Positions 31,072-34,495 of a DNA stretch of 34,495 nt are shown piece by piece (positions within the stretch are counted from its first letter, which is position 1; each line of letters opens with the position of its first letter). The notes under the pieces are model-generated. The model had not been told where the DNA came from. It saw only the letters and a list, made by a program, of their open reading frames with translations, and did not search any database. This stretch comes from a bacterium (lineage in GTDB: Bacteria > Vulcanimicrobiota > Xenobia > Xenobiales > JADMJV01). The stretch is from assembly GCA_030149525.1 (NCBI GenBank), contig JASBRJ010000395.1, forward strand, positions 1 to 34,495, read 5' to 3'. Both the position numbers and the translations under genes were made by a program.

Positions 31072-31770
31072 ATGAGATTTCCAACGATTTTAGCTTTTGG
31101 CCTGGCTCTGACAGTCGGGCTGAGTTGCGCTCTGGCCGAGCAAGCGGGTGAGCACCAACACGGTGGTCATAAGCATCACGGGAAACACCACGGTTTCGGC
31201 GACACGGAAAAGTATATCCAACGGTTTGAGGAGCCTGCTCGCGCAGAGTGGCAGAAACCCGATCTTGTGGTGGAGATGCTCCAACTGAAGCCCGGCATGA
31301 ATGTTGCCGATATCGGAGCCGCCACCGGTTACTTCGCCCGTCGCATGGCGAAGAAGGTTATGCCCGGGGGTTATGTGGCCGCCGTTGATCTGGAGGAAGG
31401 CTTCGTACCGTACCTCCGCCGACGGGCCTACCAGGAGGGCGTGTTTAACGTGTTCCCGGTGAAGGGCCTTCCCGACGACCCGCTGCTGCCTGCCGAGAGT
31501 ATCGACCTCATCCTTATCGTGGACACTCTTCATCATATCGATGAACGCGAAGCTTACTATGAGAAGCTCAAGTCGGCCCTGCGTGAGTCGGGTCGTGTGG
31601 TGGTGGTAGATTTCTACAAGGAGAAAGAGATTCCGGTCGGTCCAGGCCCGGAGATGCGTCTGCGGGCAACAGATCTTAAAAAGGAATTTGAGGCCGCCGG
31701 TTTCGTGGTCGAAATCGATAGCGCCACTTTGCCCTACCAGTACATCTTGACGGCGACCAAAAAGTCGTAG
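31072..31770 (+). CDS. Exported SAM-dependent methyltransferase-like protein with His-rich leader
   Basis: From ATG 31072 the protein has a signal peptide (hydrophobic 4-20, cleavage probably near ALA at 20-22), then a His-rich stretch (28-40, about nine His) that could bind Zn, Cu or Ni, then a class I methyltransferase domain (about 60-230). SAM motif I is VADIGAATGYFA (78-89) and the acidic residue after beta-2 is Asp106 in AAVDLEE; LILIVDTLHHI is motif IV-like. SAM is not known to be available in the periplasm, so catalysis there is puzzling. A family of exported proteins with this His-rich plus methyltransferase plan seems to occur in diverse bacteria. A GTG at 31057 would add five residues. 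A strong terminator follows the gene. Confidence 0.83.
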   Translation: MRFPTILAFGLALTVGLSCALAEQAGEHQHGGHKHHGKHHGFGDTEKYIQRFEEPARAEWQKPDLVVEMLQLKPGMNVADIGAATGYFARRMAKKVMPGGYVAAVDLEEGFVPYLRRRAYQEGVFNVFPVKGLPDDPLLPAESIDLILIVDTLHHIDEREAYYEKLKSALRESGRVVVVDFYKEKEIPVGPGPEMRLRATDLKKEFEAAGFVVEIDSATLPYQYILTATKKS

Positions 31771-31787
31771 TCTCGTTCCGGATAACA

Positions 31788-31815
31788 AAAAACGGTGGGG
31801 TGACCCACCGTTTTT
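31788..31815. terminator. Strong bidirectional intrinsic terminator
   Basis: AAAAACGGTGGG and CCCACCGTTTTT are perfect complements around the loop GTGA. The T-run on either strand fits termination of the methyltransferase gene (plus) and of the small gene at 31840 (minus). Confidence 0.9.
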
Positions 31816-31839
31816 CTTGTTTGCTCAAGATTGACTTTG

Positions 31840-32145
31840 TTAGGCGACTTTTTTCTTGGCCAGGCCCTTCAGCGCGGCAATAGCCACAGCGGCACGAGGG
31901 CGAGGGTAGTGAGGGAACTTGGCCATGACTTCCAGCGCTTTGGCGGCCTCCGGTGCGGCCGAGGAGGGGCCTTCGGAGATATTCTGCAGCAGTTGAGCGC
32001 CGATATCGGCTTTTTGCTGAGCGTCGGCGAATCTTTCGAGATGGGGTAGGGCGCAAGTGGCAACCTCTTCAGCGGGAAGTTGGTTGACGCTTTCTAGCAG
32101 ATATACGAGTTCCACGGGAAGGCAAAAACTTGGTGCGGCGGTCAT
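31840..32145 (-). CDS. Small helical protein of unknown function
   Basis: The 101-residue product is not a family I recognise. It has no signal peptide or membrane segment. The sequence is mostly helical with Ala/Glu/Leu pattern (VELVYLLESVNQL, KADIGAQLLQNI, AAPEAAKALEVMAKF) and ends in a basic Lys-rich tail (KGLAKKKVA), loosely like a single HEAT or TPR-type pair. ATG 32145 has a GGAG 12 bases upstream, which is long. Support for the gene is its own terminator at 31788-31815, the 154-base promoter space on its upstream side and codon use like its neighbours. It is convergent with the methyltransferase gene. Confidence 0.6.
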   Translation of the reverse strand: MTAAPSFCLPVELVYLLESVNQLPAEEVATCALPHLERFADAQQKADIGAQLLQNISEGPSSAAPEAAKALEVMAKFPHYPRPRAAVAIAALKGLAKKKVA

Positions 32146-32280
32146 ATCTGGTGTTTACTCCTCAGTCAATCTGTCTGTGTTTGTTTGGATGTTCCTAATT
32201 TATTGCATGGCCCTTAACCGAATCTGAAATTTTCTTTACACTTTCTCCGAATGCTCAAAGTCTTCTCCGACCAGGGGTGA

Positions 32281-32291
32281 GGGCGACGCCC
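32281..32291. repeat. Short GC-rich palindrome upstream of the SbcD-like gene
   Basis: GGGCGACGCCC is a perfect inverted repeat around one base, nine bases before GTG 32300. It occupies the place of a ribosome site; no AGGAG is visible. It may be an operator, a small hairpin that masks translation, or chance. Confidence 0.25.
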
Positions 32292-32299
32292 CCGAAACG

Positions 32300-33406
32300 G
32301 TGTCGGTGCGTTTATTGCATACCTCAGATTGGCATTTGGGACGTCGATTTTTTGGCCGTTCTCTTCTCAGTGACCAGGAGTATGTTTTGGACCAGATGCT
32401 CAATCTGGTCCGAGATCTGAACCCGGACACTCTGGTTGTGACCGGCGACATTTTCGATCAACGCCGTCCCGATGAGGAGGCCCTGGCTCTCTTTCACGAC
32501 ACTCTCAATCGTTTACTCGAGCTCGGTACTGTCGTCATTTTCTTGGCCGGGCCGTCGGATGATTTTCGTCACCTTCACCTTGGGGCCCGCTGGGTTCGCG
32601 ATGCCGGTGTTTATCTCTTCGAAGACGCCACCCAGGTGCTTTCGCCGTTGAGTCTCAGGGGAGCCCGGGACAGTTTTGATGTCAACACCTGGTGCCTTCC
32701 TTTTCCCAAGACGACGGAGTTGAGCCGACCGGACGAGCATCCGGCTCTTTTTTCCCATTCTCTGGTAGAGAAAGTCGTCCAGCGGCTCAATCCTAATGAG
32801 GTCAACATCTTTTTGGGCTACGCGTGGGCTCAGGACGCCGGTCGGCCGGAGGAGCTGGGCGCGTTGGTCAAGCCCGGTGGGCAACCCTTGGAAAAGCGGT
32901 TGTTAGATTTCTTCGATGTCTCGGCTTTGGGAGGAAGACACTCGCCACATTCTTTGGGGTCTCAGGCTTTCTATTGCGGCAGTCTTCTCTGCTATGAGGC
33001 GGAGTCGGAAAGCCCGGGCCGCTCTGTCACCTTCTACGACATTCTCAGTAAAGGTGAGGTGATGGTCGACCACTACCCTCTCCGACCTCGCCGCTCTCTG
33101 AAAGTTCTGACCGGCAGTTGGGAAGAGCTTATGGAGAAGGGGCGGGAACTTCGCTCCGACGACTTGATCGTTCTCCGCTCTGATGAATTCGACCTCACTC
33201 CCGAACAGCGAGCCGATCTGAGAGTTCTTGGGCCCAACATCGTGTCGTTGGAGATGCCGGCCTTGGAAGGGCCCCAAGAAGAGGAGAGGGATGAATCCGT
33301 CCCACTTTTGGTCAAGCTTTTTCAGAAGTTTGCCCTGGAGTCGGCGGGTAAAGAGCTCTCTCCTGAATGTCTTGAACTCTTGCTCGAGTTGGAAGAGAAA
33401 CTATGA
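32300..33406 (+). CDS. SbcD-like nuclease subunit with degenerate active site
   Basis: The start RLLHTSDWHLGR and TLVVTGDIFDQRRP clearly place this in the SbcD/Mre11 calcineurin-like phosphoesterase family, and it precedes SbcC. Retained metal ligands are Asp10, His12 and Asp50. Others are lost: the family GNHDS motif reads GPSDD (84-88), so the bridging Asn and catalytic His are Pro85 and Ser86; the AH-type His near 174 is Gly/Tyr (FLGYAWAQ); and GHIH reads GGRH (211-214), keeping only the last His. The capping and C-terminal regions (about 240-368) are shorter than in E. coli SbcD (400). GTG is the start; its stop overlaps the sbcC ATG by four bases. I infer a SbcC-binding protein with reduced or no nuclease activity. 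Confidence 0.88.
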   Translation: MSVRLLHTSDWHLGRRFFGRSLLSDQEYVLDQMLNLVRDLNPDTLVVTGDIFDQRRPDEEALALFHDTLNRLLELGTVVIFLAGPSDDFRHLHLGARWVRDAGVYLFEDATQVLSPLSLRGARDSFDVNTWCLPFPKTTELSRPDEHPALFSHSLVEKVVQRLNPNEVNIFLGYAWAQDAGRPEELGALVKPGGQPLEKRLLDFFDVSALGGRHSPHSLGSQAFYCGSLLCYEAESESPGRSVTFYDILSKGEVMVDHYPLRPRRSLKVLTGSWEELMEKGRELRSDDLIVLRSDEFDLTPEQRADLRVLGPNIVSLEMPALEGPQEEERDESVPLLVKLFQKFALESAGKELSPECLELLLELEEKL

Positions 33407-34495
33407 AGCTTTTGCGCCTGAAATTGGAGGCGTTTGGGCCCTACGGCGGTTCGGAAATTATCGACTTTCGAGCCTTGCGATACAGCAAGCTTTTTCTCAT
33501 CCACGGTCCGGTAGGGAGTGGGAAGACATTTCTATTGGACGGGATCTGCTTTGCTCTTTACGGCCGATCGTCGGGTGGGGAGAGAAGTCGGAAGGGTCTT
33601 CGCAACCTAACGGCCGCCGACAGCCAGGACACCATCGCTTGTCTGGATTTCCAATCAGGCTCCAATAGCTATCGTGTGGAGCGGAGATTCAACTCGCAAA
33701 GCGATGAGGTGGTCCTCTATCGGTTGCCCGAAATCGGTGAACCCGGTCGACGCGATATCCTGAGTGCCACGGAAGGGGGAGTTTCCTCTATGATCGTGCG
33801 GCTCTTGGGGTTGACAGCCGAACAGTTCTGTCAGGTCGCCATCTTGCCCCAAGGCCGTTTCCGACGTTTTCTACTGGCTGCCGGGGACGAGCGTCGCCAC
33901 ATCCTCTCCAACATGTTCAAGGCCGAGCGCCATCGAAGACTTCAAGAAGCCATTTCCAACGGGGCTCAAAGTGCCAACAACTCCCTGAAAGAGGCCTGGG
34001 GAAGACGGGAGTCGCTGATCGGAGGCTACCAGGCCGACGGAGGGGACCCCCACACCAGTCTCCATCGATCGCTTGAGGAATTGGAGGCTGTTCAAGAAGC
34101 TTGCAAGAGCCATCAGGAGCGGAGCATTGAGTGGGAAAAATCTCTGGAAGAGGCTGTTCGCTACGAGGTGCTCGACCGTCAGAGAGATGTGTCGCAACGA
34201 GAGCTTCAGGCTCTCAATGGGGAGGTGGAAACAACGGAGGAAGCTCTCAACGACCAGCTTCGCCGCAGTCTGCCTGACTACGAGAAGTGGCGGTCACTTC
34301 GTGAGGAGTCGGAGGAGATCGAAGAGGAGCTTCAGAGCCAGAGAGCCCAGTATGAGAAGCTGCGAACCGATACGAATTTTCTGGAGGCCGAGGTGGAGAG
34401 AGCTCGCCTTCTAGAGGAGGAGCGATTCACCTTAAGATCGGCACAGGAACGACTTCGAATGCTCTACGACGACACGCGCGGCCTGGACCTTCTAT
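33403..34495 (+). CDS. sbcC: SbcC/Rad50-like ATPase, N-terminal part (runs off the window)
   Basis: SbcC is the SMC-like ATPase that, with SbcD, binds and processes DNA ends and hairpins. The 364 visible residues have the expected start LKLEAFGPYGGSEIIDF, Walker A GPVGSGKT (35-42), LLDGICFALYG and the Q-loop region QVAILPQGRFRRFLLA (144-159). From about 190 the sequence becomes a charged coiled coil rich in Glu, Arg and Leu. There is no stop before the end at 34495, so the zinc-hook and C-terminal ATPase lobe lie outside. Unlike its partner SbcD-like protein, the motor motifs seen here are intact. The ATGA overlap (33403-33406) implies tight co-translation. Confidence 0.93.
   Translation, partial: MKLLRLKLEAFGPYGGSEIIDFRALRYSKLFLIHGPVGSGKTFLLDGICFALYGRSSGGERSRKGLRNLTAADSQDTIACLDFQSGSNSYRVERRFNSQSDEVVLYRLPEIGEPGRRDILSATEGGVSSMIVRLLGLTAEQFCQVAILPQGRFRRFLLAAGDERRHILSNMFKAERHRRLQEAISNGAQSANNSLKEAWGRRESLIGGYQADGGDPHTSLHRSLEELEAVQEACKSHQERSIEWEKSLEEAVRYEVLDRQRDVSQRELQALNGEVETTEEALNDQLRRSLPDYEKWRSLREESEEIEEELQSQRAQYEKLRTDTNFLEAEVERARLLEEERFTLRSAQERLRMLYDDTRGLDLL

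Noticed and set aside
31090-31788. Minus-strand open frame of 232 codons opposite the methyltransferase gene
   Set aside because: The plus strand has a clear SAM motif and signal peptide; the antisense frame would begin at the terminator hairpin.
1-34495. tRNA, rRNA, CRISPR, insertion sequence, prophage or plasmid functions
   Set aside because: The gaps between genes are short (at most about 155 bases), and I saw no cloverleaf, repeat-spacer pattern, transposase, integrase or phage-type gene. A covariance-model search was not possible here.

Overview
This is a compact bacterial chromosomal segment with GC in the mid-50s percent by eye. It holds 25 protein genes on both strands. I see no rRNA, tRNA, CRISPR, phage or insertion-sequence genes. 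No gene-free stretch exceeds about 155 bases. GTG and TTG starts are common, and many same-strand neighbours overlap by 4 bases (ATGA or GTGA). The window points to a diderm bacterium: it has an RND pump with a lipoprotein adaptor, signal peptides and a PilT-like ATPase. It also carries SepF and eukaryotic-type Ser/Thr kinases. That mix fits diderm Terrabacteria-like lineages (for example Eremiobacterota/Vulcanimicrobiota or Armatimonadota), but the assignment is inference and no marker here fixes it.

Layout. 1-2780 (+): a PilT-like ATPase with a damaged active site, a YggS-family PLP protein, and the division protein SepF. 2783-6768 (-): a signalling operon read as membrane pseudokinase, membrane kinase with a large outer domain, then membrane FHA protein. 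6895-12586: ornithine aminotransferase (-), Fpg-type DNA glycosylase (+), zinc-type dehydrogenase (-), cytoplasmic GH37 trehalase (+) and an unknown secreted protein (-). 12675-19844: hybrid histidine kinase with two receiver domains (+), DUF4132-like protein (-), intracellular PHA depolymerase (+), membrane ankyrin-type protein (-) and single-domain response regulator (-). 19946-25444 (+): a tightly packed operon of gliding-type ABC ATPase, permease, GldG-like protein, DUF4340-like protein and PfkB sugar/nucleoside kinase. 25489-29849 (-): RND permease and its lipoprotein adaptor. 29968-32145: unknown membrane-anchored protein (+), exported His-rich methyltransferase (+) and a small helical protein (-). 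32300-34495 (+): SbcD-like protein and SbcC, the latter cut by the window end.

How the genes fit together. The kinase, pseudokinase and FHA proteins look like one membrane phospho-signalling module. The kinase would sense something outside through a domain resembling a type-1 periplasmic binding protein, and the FHA protein would read phosphothreonine. SbcC and SbcD would form a DNA-end processing complex, but this SbcD lacks most metal ligands. Trehalase and PHA depolymerase indicate mobilisation of carbon stores.

The most unusual points are several proteins that keep their fold but lose catalytic residues (PilT-like, pseudokinase, SbcD-like), the kinase outer domain, and an exported methyltransferase with a histidine-rich leader.
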